Assembly: GCF_022201045.2 (NCBI RefSeq)
Contig: NC_068564.1
Span: 31,711,001-31,775,000 of the forward strand
Length of the DNA: 64,000 nucleotides
Direction: 5' to 3'
From: Citrus sinensis
Taxonomy: Eukaryota; Streptophyta; Magnoliopsida; Sapindales; Rutaceae
The translations under genes were made by a program, and so were the position numbers. Of the stretch, positions 1-11,295 are shown piece by piece. The notes beneath the pieces are model-generated. The model searched no databases and was not told where the DNA came from. It was given only the letters and a program-made list of their open reading frames with translations. How positions within the stretch are numbered: the stretch's first letter is position 1; every line of letters begins with the position of its first letter.

Positions 1-1067
1 ACCAACTGAACAAATATGAAACCAAAAACAGTAATAGCCAAAAAATAAGAATAAGCCTTAGAGAGCAAATGGCGATAAATCATCTCTTTTGAATTTCTCA
101 AAATGTAATCAAATTCTTCTCGATTTGTGATTTTCTTCAAAACCCAGATCACAAATCGGAGACAAGATGGATACAATGTGTTTCCAAGAAGGCCTTGTGG
201 AAATAAAATCAAAAGAAGAAGTGCATTCTTCTTGAAAACCATCATGTTTTCATTTGTAGGAACGAAACCACAATTTGAGAAAGTGGAAGCAGTTGTGAAA
301 ACAGAAAATGTAAATATCTGAAGACCCTTTTGCTTCAAAATTTGTTTTGCACTTGGAGCAAGGCTTGTGTACAGAGCTACTAAACTAGAACCAACTACGT
401 GAGTCACTAAAATATAACCTAGTACCACATAAACCAAAACCCTAACAGAATTATACTTCAAATTATCATCATTTGATGACATTCTATGCTCATTTTCGAG
501 GCCATTGTTTGGCTCCTCATTTGTTATATACGAATGAGAGACAATTCCCAGTTCTATTTGGTCGGTAAACTCTGTTGAGTTTTCACTAGAAGAAGAAGAA
601 GAAGAAGAAGAAGAAGAAGGTGTGAGGTTTGGGTTGATTCTATTTTCAAACAATTGATTTAAGGAGTAAAATTTGGATCTTGCATGGAGACCAAACATAG
701 AAATGAAAACTTCACCGCCCACAAACATCAAAATGGTCATAATAATAAGCTGAAAATTTGAAAATACTTCCATTTCAACGGTTGACATGCTAGAGCCTGT
801 CATAGCAGAAACAGAAGTGAAGAACACATCAATGTTTTTAGGGTTTATGAATGAAGAATCTCTTGGCTTTGAGACCCTCAAAATCAAGTAACCGACTGAA
901 GAAATTGATATGAAATAACTAAGTTGAATCCATAAAGGGTTTACTTTTAAAACCAAGAAACGAATTGAGGACAAAAATAAACCAAGAAAACATTGGTGGA
1001 AGCAGGAGATTTTCGCACTAGAGAAGTGAACAAAAGTAGAAGCAAAGTTGCGCATCTTTGCAAACAT
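1..1067 (-). CDS. HKT1: Class I HKT sodium transporter, 5' exon (partial)
   Basis: An open frame runs from ATG at 1067 to the window edge, about 355 codons, and the gene continues leftward outside the window. HKT proteins (Trk/Ktr/HKT superfamily) carry Na+ in the plasma membrane, often unloading it from xylem sap. The first pore loop (residues ~83-100) contains TSVSAMTGSSMSTVEME; the Ser just before MST is the residue usually associated with Na+-selective class I HKTs. A second pore loop contains TASTFSNCGFVPTNENM with the conserved filter Gly. Hydrophobic helices flank both loops. The linker between them holds a run of 11 serines encoded by a GAA/TTC microsatellite (about 589-620). A long first exon is typical of plant HKT genes. 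No stop or frameshift is seen. Family call is firm; Na+ preference is inferred from the Ser. Confidence 0.93.
   Translation of the reverse strand, partial: MFAKMRNFASTFVHFSSAKISCFHQCFLGLFLSSIRFLVLKVNPLWIQLSYFISISSVGYLILRVSKPRDSSFINPKNIDVFFTSVSAMTGSSMSTVEMEVFSNFQLIIMTILMFVGGEVFISMFGLHARSKFYSLNQLFENRINPNLTPSSSSSSSSSSSENSTEFTDQIELGIVSHSYITNEEPNNGLENEHRMSSNDDNLKYNSVRVLVYVVLGYILVTHVVGSSLVALYTSLAPSAKQILKQKGLQIFTFSVFTTASTFSNCGFVPTNENMMVFKKNALLLLILFPQGLLGNTLYPSCLRFVIWVLKKITNREEFDYILRNSKEMIYRHLLSKAYSYFLAITVFGFIFVQL
586..620. repeat. (GAA)n microsatellite coding poly-Ser in HKT
   Basis: An uninterrupted run of about eleven GAA units on the + strand is read as TCT/TTC-phase serine codons in the HKT exon on the minus strand. 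It lies in the cytosolic linker between the two pore loops, so length change would keep frame. Confidence 0.9.
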
Positions 1068-1954
1068 TTTCTCCTGACGAACTGGCCTATGCTGTTTGGA
1101 GAGTGGGAAAAGAAAGATGGGTTTTAAAGACCATTAATGCTAAGAAAAAAGAATAAAAAAATAATTGAACTAGGAAATGATCGTTGATTGGAGAGGGATA
1201 AGATTGAATAATTCGCCTTTATTATTAGTTTTAAATCATAATTGGAATATTGGTTATCAATTATTCTTCTTCGACTATATATTAGTAATATATGAAAAGG
1301 CAGATTATTGAAGGGGCATATCGGGCATGCATGTGCAATAATAATGCGTATTGTATGGTAAATGGAATGAAAATTCAATTAATAGCCGGTTTATGTACTA
1401 GGTAGGACAGCCGTACTGTATATCTTTAGGTTAGATATATCATGTATATAACTAATAATGGAAAATAATATAATAAAGAAGAAATATATATTAATCGTAC
1501 AAAAATGATAAGCCTAAATTTAGAAGAGAATTTAAAATTTGTCATTTCATCTATAAATACATTGACTACACATTCAAACAAGGAAATTAATTCCTTAAAA
1601 AATTTTATTTTATTTTATTTTTTACGGTCTTTGCAGTCTTATTATTGGACTATACAATTTAAAACACATCTATTTAGTTTTAAAAAATTGAAGTTTTATA
1701 GCAAATTCATTTTCACTGATAATGTGAGATATTATTTTCTTAATTAGAAATCTAACCTTTCCACTTGATTCATACTTACTAACGGTCAAGACATTCATTT
1801 GAAAAAAAATGATCCATGATTATACATTCTCTTATTGTATGATACATCCATTGACAGTTATTTTACTGCGATTATTTTTTGTTTAATAATAAAATGTATT
1901 TTAAAAGATTAATTGTACTTTTTAATTTTTTTTAAAAAGTTTAAATTAATAAAA
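1068..1954. other. HKT upstream intergenic region
   Basis: AT-rich sequence 5' of the HKT start. It should contain the HKT promoter and 5'UTR, but I see no coding homology and no single convincing TATA or regulatory site. Short open frames here lack any family resemblance. Confidence 0.5.
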
Positions 1955-2992
1955 GGAGTTATTTCAACTTAAATTTAGACATTTATATATAACCATTTAT
2001 TTAACTCAATCCAAAGGCTGAGATATTTTCTTCTTTGACATTTCACATTTAACCCTATTAAAAATAACTCAAAAAATTAAAAAGCTGATATGGCACATTA
2101 AATTCTTCCTTCTTCATCAAAATGATAAATTTTCACTTAAATTGAAAAAAAAAATCCCGATTCTAGCAAATCGTAATCTTCTCAAATTTAACTCATAATC
2201 TTTGCAAAGAAATTAAGACTAGCACACTAATGATTTGATCAAGAAGCCAATATATATTTATTTCGACATCAAACTAAACCATGCTCACAGTTCTTTTCCT
2301 CTTCAGTTCATCTTTATCATACATCTCTTCTATTAATTCGCTGCTTTCCTCGCAGTCAGTTTCGGCCTCTCGAATCAACAAACCTTCCAAGGATCTAATC
2401 CAATTACTAGGTTTATTGATTGATGTTGCCAGATTTAATTTCTCTGGTTGACAGCAAAAATTGATTTTGATACAAGTTTAAAAATACTTTGAAATACTAA
2501 GTGATATGAATTGTATGCTTCTACAAAGAATTCGATGCTCCGTATCTTTAACTACATATGTGGTAAATTTTATACCAAGGAATTTGACAGTAGGTGTATT
2601 TCATTATTATCAATTAAGTGCGACATTATATAAAATTTGAGCTACACTTCGGTTAGACATCGGATGTGGCTTGAGGCTTGCTAGACTTTTTATTCTATTC
2701 TACAGCTCTTGAAAAAGTTGTAGGTGTTTGATAAGAATTTCAGAAAAGATTTACACAGAGAAAATTTGTTATTGGTAATTATATCCGCTGAAAAAGAAGC
2801 ATATGAAGTTCTCTCTCTCTCTTTAAGTTTAATGTGGCATACGAGCTTTTTATTTTTAAAATTTTGAGTTATTTTTAATAGAACTTTAATGTTAGAGAAG
2901 CAAATATCTCAGCCCTTGGATTGAGTTCAATAAATAATTAGGCATTGATGTCTAGATTTAAGTTAAAAATTTAAGTTGAAATATTCCTTCCC
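1955..2992. mobile_element. Non-autonomous long-TIR (MULE/foldback-type) element
   Basis: Imperfect inverted repeats of about 150-165 bp face each other at roughly 1955-2102 and 2829-2992. Matching blocks include ATTTCAACTTAAAT, AACTCAATCCAA, GGCTGAGATATTT, CTATTAAAAATAACTC and the inner CACATTAAA. Long TIRs around a ~1 kb body with no transposase point to a non-autonomous Mutator-like or foldback element. Flanking 9-mers agree only partly (about 6 of 9), so the target duplication is not proven and the ends are approximate by a few bases. The interior contains a coding-like fragment on the minus strand, given as a separate entry. Confidence 0.72.
2274..2477 (-). pseudogene. Coding-like fragment inside the long-TIR element
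   Basis: A 67-codon open frame ends in TAG at 2274-2276. Its C-terminal half looks protein-like and strongly charged (for example REAETDCEESSELIEEMYDK, then DELKRKRTVSMV). A possible splice acceptor (AACCAG) lies inside the frame near 2446, so the true exon could start there. I do not recognise the parent gene. The position between the TIRs suggests a captured host exon, as in Pack-MULEs. This is inference: a chance open frame is possible, though its codon pattern stands out from the AT-rich surroundings. Confidence 0.4.
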
Positions 2993-4860
2993 CTTTAAAA
3001 AGGGATCGAGATCATTATTACAGATAAATCATGCATGATACGTGTATGAAGATTAAATGTATAAATTTTCAAGTCATGGGCCATGGAGTGGAAATCTTAG
3101 GATCATCAATTGTGCTCTAGATAATTATTTTTTGTTATATCATTCTAAAAAATAAACTGTATAAGAACAAGTCAAAGCCATCAATTAAAACCTTAGGATT
3201 TAATTAGCAAAATTTAAAATTATACATGATAGGGTTGACTAGCAAGAGAACCTATGGAATATTAAATTTACAAAAATATAAAAGAATAGTTGTCAATATT
3301 TAATGTCAATTATATGTGTGATGTTGTGCTTATTCAATTAGGATACTTAATTTTCATATCAACTGATATGTCAGAAATAAAATTTTATAATTTGGATTGC
3401 AAATGATAAAACCTAATAATTAACTCTTACTTGAACATGTTAAATAATGACACATCATTTGTCTCGTTCGTAAGATTTAGAGCTCTATATCTTTCTATGA
3501 CGCATACTAACTATTTCAATAAAATAAATAGAGCATTATTATATTTAAGGTTCGGGTATGTTGAAATCGTTCTAAAGTAGAACACTCCTTCATAACCACA
3601 TATCAAAATTATAATGATTTTTTTTTATTATTTATCACTTTGCGTGTGTGGCTGAAATTTGTGCTCCACCATTGATTAAGTCCAATATAATCATAACCTA
3701 ATATTTAATATCCCATGATTGAATCTATAATTATCAAATAATTTAGGGAGACTCGTCGTGTTCCTAGTACTTGCTATTATTCTTAAAAAAACATGGTAAT
3801 GATCGACACTAGTGATGGAATTATGATGGTGATCCAAATTTGTATAATAAGCAATAATTTCGTCCAACTTTTCCTAAATCTAATTTGCCTTCCTCCCCGT
3901 GTACAAGCCGCGTATAGTGGGACCCCACATCTACGCTTAACGGTCGGCGCAGATAGCAGTTGAATAGGCTGCAACTGCTAATTTCTCGTTTTAAAATTCA
4001 ATTATTGTTCATTATCAAATTAATGAAATGTTCGCCAACAACTTATTTAGGCCCTTTTGTCCCCAGAGCTACATCACCGAAGAGTTCTTAAATAATTTTT
4101 TTTGAATCGCCATTTGATTTCGAGGTTTAGGAAGATTAGGAAATTAAAAATTTGATTGTCCTATCTTTTTAAATAAAATAAAATATCAAGGGATTTTTAT
4201 GTACTTTTATTTAATTGATTACTTAAGTTCAAATTCGGGAGAGGTAGAAATTAAAAAATCATTTTGGACTTTGTTCACTCTCACACCTTTTTTTTTTTTT
4301 TAAAAAAAAGAGAATCTTAGGGCCTTTTTTATATTGATGTGATGTGACGTGAATTTATACACATACGCATATACATATGTATGTATGTGTGTAAAAATTG
4401 ATACTGTATAATAATTATAGTTCTTAAATAATAATTTTTATAAATATAGTAAAGATGTAATAAATTTTCATAATAAAAGTTTGGGGATAAAAATAATTTA
4501 ATTTCCAAACTACAACAAAGATGTAATGAGTTTTTTTTTTATCATAAAAGAATGAAATAAAAATTAATTTAACTTCTAAACTATAATAACAAGTGTTTAT
4601 TAAATACTTTAACAATTAGCTTTCTGTAAATGAAAGTAGAATAGTATTAATGCAATAAGAAATCATGGCAATTGAAAATCACAAATTAAACTGTGAAAAT
4701 TCAGCATTTAGGATATTATTATACTATACAAAAATTTAAGATATTATTATACTATACAAAATGATGATAAATGATGACCGTTATGGAATTTTGTTATGAG
4801 GGATCTCCTTAATTAATATTTAATAGCACTTACAGCTAAGTAAAATTTCTCCACTCGTCT
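2993..4860. other. AT-rich intergenic stretch
   Basis: No gene homology seen on either strand. It holds homopolymer runs, a small TATG/CATA-rich repeat near 4363-4392 and a tandem 27 bp duplication near 4711-4760. Nothing functional can be supported. Confidence 0.5.
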
Positions 4861-5131
4861 ATTTTTTTTTTTTTTTGAATACTGATTAATCATCAGGTTA
4901 CTGCATTACACAGATATTTACAACAATTGCTTATTGTAGCAGAGATATTACACTGATATTTATAATCAGATATACATAATTGGGACTTACATTATTACAA
5001 TGAATTCTATGAAGTATATGCCCAGACAAATAACCCCTCACAGGAGAGAGATGTCCATACTCCACTTGCATTTCGCAAGAGAGAAGGATTTTTAAATATA
5101 AAGAACATTTAAAGAACATTTAGCCCCCACA
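4861..5131 (-). mobile_element. Short poly(A) retroposon, copy 1 (head truncated)
   Basis: Minus-strand element ending in a poly(A) tail (T run at about 4862-4876 on +). Over about 240 bp it closely matches copy 2 at 22501-22827, sharing blocks such as GATTAATCATCAG, CTGCATTACACAGATATTTA, TTGGGACTTACATTATTACA and CCACTTGCATTTCGCAAG. It has an internal duplication of an AAAGAACATTT unit. The hairpin-rich head of copy 2 is missing: homology stops at AGCCCCCACA near 5131. No clear target duplication was found, which fits 5' truncation during target-primed reverse transcription. Confidence 0.7.
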
Positions 5132-5849
5132 CGCTCACAGATATACATGTGTGTGTATTTCAATGAGGGTTCTCACACTTTATTTTGTATATTAATACAC
5201 TACATGATATAATAGCATTCTCATTCTTTAATAAAGTACAAGAGTCTCACAAGATAACAACTATATATACACATACATAACTTTTCTCTAATAAAAATAT
5301 TTTCATTTTAATAAAGTAAGAATGTCACTAATAGATAGAAAACACATATTTCAATGCACTAATATATATAAAATACAGATTTCAATGTACTAATACATAA
5401 AACAACACGAATTTCAATTCACTAATGAAAAAAAAATACAATCTTGAATGTATTGAAATATGTATCTTTTAATATTTTAATGACATTCTCATTCTAAGAA
5501 AGTGAAGATGTTCTCATTAAATAAAAGCTACGTGTATGTATGCATGTGTGTGTGTACAGAGGGAGAGAGAGAAAAGGTTAACTATTTAAGCAAACAAAAG
5601 AATTATTGAACTGTCTTCCTTGGTACTGTCAGCGTGTTCAATTCCTCGCATAAAAAAAGCACTTAACTATACCAATTTTATACTTTATTTTGGAGAATCA
5701 TCGAGAAAGATGATAATATTTGGAGGACGTGGCCATCTCAAAGGCCTTATGTTATTTCTTAAATTCTCAAAGGGCCTTAAGTTAACTCTCTCACTCTCTC
5801 TCTCTATATATATATCTCAAGTGCTACGTGGAGCAACAAGACCATGATA
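5132..5849. other. AT-rich intergenic stretch with CT/TA microsatellites
   Basis: No coding homology. It contains several near-repeats of AATACA/TTTCAATGTACTAAT (about 5345-5425), GTGTGTGT/GAGAGA runs (about 5545-5573) and a CTCTCT-TATATA tract (about 5786-5815). Confidence 0.5.
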
Positions 5850-5858
5850 AATATTCAA

Positions 5859-5970
5859 GGATTTCTCTAAGTTACATGCATGTATCTTACAACCCTCTCA
5901 CATGAATAGTATTCATACACTATTCATGTGAGAGGGTTGTAAGGTACATGTATGTAACTTAGCATTACCC
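5859..5970. mobile_element. 112 bp MITE with 9 bp target duplication
   Basis: Almost the whole element is one hairpin: 5867-5910 pairs with 5919-5962 with very few mismatches. The ends read GGATTTCTCTAAG and, on the other strand, GGGTAATGCTAAG. The 9-mer AATATTCAA lies directly outside both ends (5850-5858 and 5971-5979). A 9 bp duplication suggests Mutator-type mobilisation. The CTAAGTTAC motif just inside the ends is shared with the MITE at 19031-19221. Confidence 0.85.
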
Positions 5971-6740
5971 AATATTCAAAAGAATTATTCTAATTTAATT
6001 CAACTTAATAATTTGATTTTTTTTTAAATCAACAATTTGATAGTTTGATTCAAATTTAATAGCAATTTAATTTTTGACCACAAAGATGCTGTCATATGTA
6101 AATGTTATGCAAATATTATTGAATTTAATTTATTGCAATTAGAAACAATGATATTTAAACCAGGTTATTATTAATATCCTGAAAAGTTAGTGCAATAATT
6201 TTTTTTTATAAATTGTTGCATGAGAGGATTTTCCTACGGATTTTAAAACATGAAGAGAAAAATGGTTACTTTCACCAAATAAAAAGACAGTTTTGGTCAT
6301 TTTACTAAGTTATAAGCCTATCAGCTATATTTTGTACTTGATTTCAGCATCAAGATTCTAGAGCTAGTTCATGTTCATTGAACAATGATCTTTGATTTCA
6401 ATTTTGGGTCATTGGAAAGCTGAACAGATCAAGATTCAACCTGGTGAAAATTGACTCTCCAGTTTGACATAATCAAAGACTCGGTATGCATCTATGATTT
6501 TACTTAACTCATTGCCAAAGGAAACTGTCATAAGTTGTTCTGAAAGGCGTTCTGTTGAGAAACTGTATACACTGGAAGGTGTATGCCCCGACTTCACAAC
6601 ATTGCTCAGTGGTGTGTGTGAAATTATGTAAGCATCAGCGATCCTAAATCCAAATAAAGGAAGCTTCAATTGCAATCTACTGTATGAAATTAAGTCTACA
6701 AATCAAATTGATAATATTTAGAGTTTCGCATACCAGTGGT
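5971..6740. other. At-4/1 3' flank with possible 3' exon
   Basis: Lies downstream of the At-4/1-like stop. Just after the stop there is a donor-like CTG|GTATGC and, at about 6685, an acceptor-like CATACAG on the minus strand. A spliced 3'UTR is therefore possible. A 79-codon open frame (6436-6675, minus) sits in that downstream exon; I do not recognise it. The rest is AT-rich. Confidence 0.4.
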
Positions 6741-8394
6741 CTATCCCTCTTGGGAAGAAGAATTAAGTTTCCTTTTAAGGATCTCGTTCTCCTTCCTTAG
6801 TTTCATTATCTTCAACTTTAGCGTTTCAACACTCCGAACAGAAGTCAAATCTCGATTATGCTCAGCCATCTTTGTTCTGTTCATCAATACTGCAATACAT
6901 ATATACACACCAGAAGTTACAAAATTCTCATAACATGACCCTGAAGTCCAATAACAGTCAAATCCTATTCAAGCCAAGCCCTCAAAATGGCTCCACCAGG
7001 GGTTCAATTAACAAGGATATATATGTTTATATGATATGTTTTTTCGGTTGGCATTTCAGAGCTAATTAAGCAAGTACCCAGCATCAATACATACTTAAAT
7101 ATGAAGTTCACTTAAACTGAAATCCCAATAGTTTTGGTTTGATAGACTAAACAATCACCAAAAAGACATGGATAAAAGAACATACATTCCTTTTCCAAGT
7201 CCTGGACTCTCTTGTTCAACTCATTTTTCTCTTCCTGTTCAAGCAATAGACAGTCCTTCAAATCCTGAATTTCAAGATTATCTGTCACAATATATATAAT
7301 TAGCAAACATATCCTATAGCTTCCTACAGCAAATTAATAAAATCTGGTACAGAAAGTCACTAATTCACAACAAAAAGCAAGACCTCACATTTCATTTCCA
7401 CATCAAACTTGACTTGATCCAACCTTTTTGCCAGAGTTTGCATATGCATTTTATGAGCTGCTAAATCTTGGTGGAGGTTACTTATCGTTGCTTCGTTTGT
7501 CGCTTTTTCAAGCATTAAGCTTCTAACAAATGCAAAAATTTCATGCTCTTAGAACTTATGAATGCTACATACTTGAGCAATGCAATAGTAAGTTGTATCC
7601 TATGTATTTTATTACCTGATTTGATCCTCAAAGTCTCTGGCCTTTGCTGCATAATCTTGCTTCATCGAATCAATGACCTTCCTAAGCTCCTGCTCAATCA
7701 CTTCCAAGTTCTTAGTTAATTCAAATTAGACTCGAAAAACTGTGGGACTGGGAGCCTCCAATCAAACTCACATATTCTTTGCTGAGATGTTCGTCATTTA
7801 CTCGCTTCAGTTCCTCTTTCAAGCTCTGGCACTTTGCTTTTCGTTCAAGCTGCATTCAATTCACTTTAGAGTTACATAATTAAAATTTAGGACTTTAAAA
7901 AAAAAATTGGTTCTTTCGTCGATCATCTACTTCATTTTCTATAAAATCAAGGAATTTTCCACTAAAAACTCTTAATAACAAAAACGGAATTTAAATTATA
8001 AACCTGATCCGCCAGATTCTCTAAAGATTCCGTATAACTATTTCTCGCTCGCTCATTTTCTGGAAAACACAAATTGCAGAAAAAAACTGACGTTTTAGGT
8101 TTGAGTTTTTTTAATTGAATGCAACAAATAAATAGACAAATAAACCTTTTTTGAGGGTATTGCAAGTGATTTCAAGAGCTTCTCTTCTCTTGGTTTCAGC
8201 ATTACAACTCGATCTCAGCAATTGAACTTCAGAAATGGCGCGTTTGAAATCCTGAATTTGATGAATAGGAAAGTGATAAGTAAATCCTTGTTTGGTTTCC
8301 GAGAAAGTGTAGGAAAAGATGAAAAAGTTACCTCGTGGATCTGATCGAAATCGGAGAGTAGCGATTCCATTCCTTCGTCACTTGTTGCCGCCAT
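6741..8394 (-). CDS. At-4/1-like coiled-coil protein (8 exons, 258 aa)
   Basis: Exons (5' to 3'): 8332-8394, 8146-8251, 8004-8059, 7772-7849, 7616-7710, 7389-7522, 7186-7281, 6741-6889. All joins are GT-AG and keep one frame of 259 codons including stop. The protein begins MAATSDEGMESLLSDFDQI and is almost entirely a charged alpha-helical coiled coil, with blocks ENER..YTESLENLADQ, QSLKEELKRVNDEHL, DLAAHKMHMQTLAKRLDQV, NLEIQDLKDCLLLEQEEKNE and a basic tail LRKENEILKRKL. This matches plant protein At-4/1, known from Arabidopsis as a partner of a tospovirus movement protein and linked to intracellular and plasmodesmal trafficking. Usual length is about 250 aa, so it looks intact. Host function is poorly known. 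It is divergent from PAP29, with 611 bp between start codons. Confidence 0.93.
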
Positions 8395-9005
8395 TTTCTG
8401 TCCCTTTTTCAAATTTCAAGTACTCTACTCTATTTATTTATTTGTAGCCCTTTTTCGAAATACACAAACACACACACACACAGCCTCGAGGCCCATAAAG
8501 CGAATATGAATATTTGGACCTCTGGCTCTGGGCTACAGATTTTCTTTTTATCTGGGCTTCTTCTAATCTTCAATTACCCCCATGTTCTCGTAAGTGTCCC
8601 TTTGCTCTTTTTAAAAAATAAATTTTATTTTATTGATATTCCCTTTTTCTAATTAAAATTCAAGAACATTCTATTGATTTACATTAAATTAATAAAATTT
8701 TCAAAAATAGTAAGAAATTTCATTATTTTGCTATAAAACTCACTTTTATTATTATAAACCCGAGTCTACTACTAAATAATTAAAAAATAAAACAAAGCAA
8801 AAATTCCTTCTCAACCAGTTGTTATAACTTTATAATCGTTTATGTATCACTTAAACGCTACAATACGAATATACGATATTGAAAATTACGGCTGCCACGG
8901 TGGCAGTTTCAAACAAGAACGAAGGCTCGATATAAATAAAAACGACTTTAACAAGCACAGTAATAAGTTAGTTGTGCGTCCGAAATAATTCTCAAAGTGT
9001 GAAAA
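8395..9005. promoter_or_regulatory. Shared divergent promoter region, At-4/1-like and PAP29
   Basis: The 611 bp between the two opposite start codons must hold both 5'UTRs and both promoters. A CA-repeat lies near 8464-8482. A GC-richer patch around 8890-8925 (GGCTGCCACGGTGGCAG) contains a short inverted repeat. No individual transcription-factor site can be supported. Confidence 0.5.
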
Positions 9006-11295
9006 ATGAAAATGGAATCTATCTCTGCAAAATGGAATTGGAAACACTCTTTGCTTTACATTACGTTAATATACGCAATCATTTTCTTCGTTGACAAACA
9101 AATTTTACAGAAATTACAAATAAGCCACGACAAAATCCACCTCAAGAAGTACCCAGATCTTCCTCTTCGTTTTCGATACGATGGCACCTTCAAAATTCTT
9201 CAGGTTCGTTTAGCTTTAGGTTGCTCCATCTGGAGCTAATGGGCACTAATCAAATTTGCTATTACTTTTATTTTTTATGATGTTGTGAGTTTCATGTGAA
9301 GCAGGTGGCTGATATGCATTATGGAATGGGGAAGGTGACTCGGTGCAGAGACGTGACGGCGACTGAGTTCAAGTATTGCTCTGATCTCAACACGACTCGC
9401 TTTCTTAAGAGGATTATTGAAGCCGAAAAGCCTGATTTTATTGCTTTCACCGGTACTATTATCATGCTATATAATGCATATGAATTATGAGTGTATGCTC
9501 AGACGTTGACCTTTTGTTTTTTTCTTTTTCTTTTACATGATTTTTTTCCCTGCTGTTTGTGTTCGTGGGAAATGCTTGCTTGGAAGGCTTTATTGAGAAA
9601 ATTTGTAAATTTTGGTCCCAATGAATCTTTGAAAAAACTGACACCTCTAAATGCTAGCAAGTTTAGGAAATTATTGCTGTTTGGATTGAGTTTAAGACCT
9701 GATTGCATGGCACTAACAAAATAATTTCTATGTTGAGTGGCTGTTTTGTGCCTAATCTTCCATGGCAGTTGAGAAAGTTACTAGCAGCACGCTTGCTCTG
9801 CTGGGTCTTAATAAGTCAATGGATCTACGAATATCATGAGGGTGTGTGTGATGAGTCACTTAAATAAGATTTGATTTCTCCTTTTTATCGGTCTTGCTTA
9901 ATGTAATTAGATTATTATTATTATTCTTCGTACTTTCTTTGCTCTTAATACTTGCTGACTGCATTCACAGTAAAGCTATAATGTAGTGTGAAAGAATAAT
10001 GATACACTGTCTATACATTGCCTCTATTTTTCATTTCAATTAATCAGGGGATAATATATTTGGGTCAAGTACGACGGATGCTGCTGAATCTATGATTCAA
10101 GCATTTGGGCCCGCTATGGAATTGGGACTTCCATGGGCAGCAGTTTTGGGAAACCACGACCAAGAGTCTACGATGGATCGTGAAGAATTGATGTATTTTA
10201 TATCCCTTATGGATTATTCAGTGGCACAAGTTAATCCACCAGCTGAAGACCCCTCAAATCTTGCCAAGGGAGGGGTGATGGAAAAGATTGATGGCTTTGG
10301 GAACTATGATATGAGAGTATATGGTCCTCCTGGTTCTCATTTGGCAAACAGCAGCATCCTCAATCTTTTCTTCCTCGATAGTGGAGACAGGGAGACTGTT
10401 CGAGGAGTTCGAACTTATGGATATATTAAGGAATCTCAACTTCATTGGCTACATAGAGTTTCTGAGGCATTGCAGGTAATGGCAAACTGAAATGTGTTGT
10501 TGCAGTTACGACATGTTTCAATTTAATTGTATCAGGGATGCATATTGTTGCATTTTATCAGTTCCATTTTAAATTACTGTCAATGAAGTTCTTGAAGAAT
10601 TGTTTTTTGAAAAAAATAAAAAAAGTTGAGAAAGGTTTTTGGGAATTGTTCTTTCTATGGGACCATTGTATTCTGGTTCCAAAATTCTTGCCATTCATAC
10701 TATGCAAAAACACAGCCAAATATTACTGTATTTTAAAAAAAATATTATTATATAATCCCACAAAACTTAAAATGTTTTTCATAATCTATAGGGGAGGTTT
10801 TGTAGATTTAGGTTTTATTAACATGTTGCAGGTCACACACAGGGCCAAAAGCAGGATTCCAACCGCAAGGTAGGGGCTCAGCTACCAGGACTAGCATTTT
10901 TCCATATTCCAATTCCAGAAACTCCACAGCTATACTACCAAAACATTGTAGGTCAGTTTCAGGAGGCTGTAGCTTGTTCAAGAGTTAACTCCGGAGTCCT
11001 GCAGACCCTTGTTTCCCTCGGAGACATCAAGGCTGTCTTTGTAGGCCATGATCACACCAATGACTTTTGTGGGAATCTGAACGGTATATGGTTTTGCTAT
11101 GGTGGAGGCATTGGATATCATGGTTATGGAAAGGCTGGTTGGCCCAGGAGAGCAAGGATTATATTAGCAGAAGCCGGAAAGGGTGAGAATGGATGGATGG
11201 AAGTGGAGATGATCAAAACATGGAAGCGTCTCGATGATCAAAGGCTAAGCAAGATCGATGAACAAGTTCTTTGGGAAATGTGTCCGTCAAGATAA
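9006..11295 (+). CDS. PAP29: Purple acid phosphatase-like metallophosphatase (408 aa)
   Basis: Exons 9006-9203, 9305-9452, 10048-10475, 10843-11295; 409 codons with stop. Residues ~15-32 form a hydrophobic N-terminal signal/anchor, so a secreted or endomembrane location is likely. Metallophosphoesterase motifs are in order: ADMHYG (D69, H71), GDN (117-118), GNHD (150-153), FFH (H279) and GHDH (326-329). The usual PAP GDxxY is GDNIF here, so the charge-transfer tyrosine is replaced. This matches the small plant PAP group (PAP14/28/29) often annotated as probable inactive. The last intron acceptor matters: the AG at 10841-10842 keeps frame, while the earlier CAG at 10829-10831 leads to a stop after 13 codons. 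A relic of exon 3 occurs at 18890-18992. Family is certain; the exact paralogue number is likely. Confidence 0.93.

Noticed and set aside
3783..3974. 63-codon minus-strand frame in a GC-richer patch
   Set aside because: No homology or splice context found; not called as a gene.
10829..10875. Upstream CAG acceptor for PAP29 exon 4
   Set aside because: Using it puts a stop after 13 codons; the acceptor at 10841-10842 restores the family sequence.
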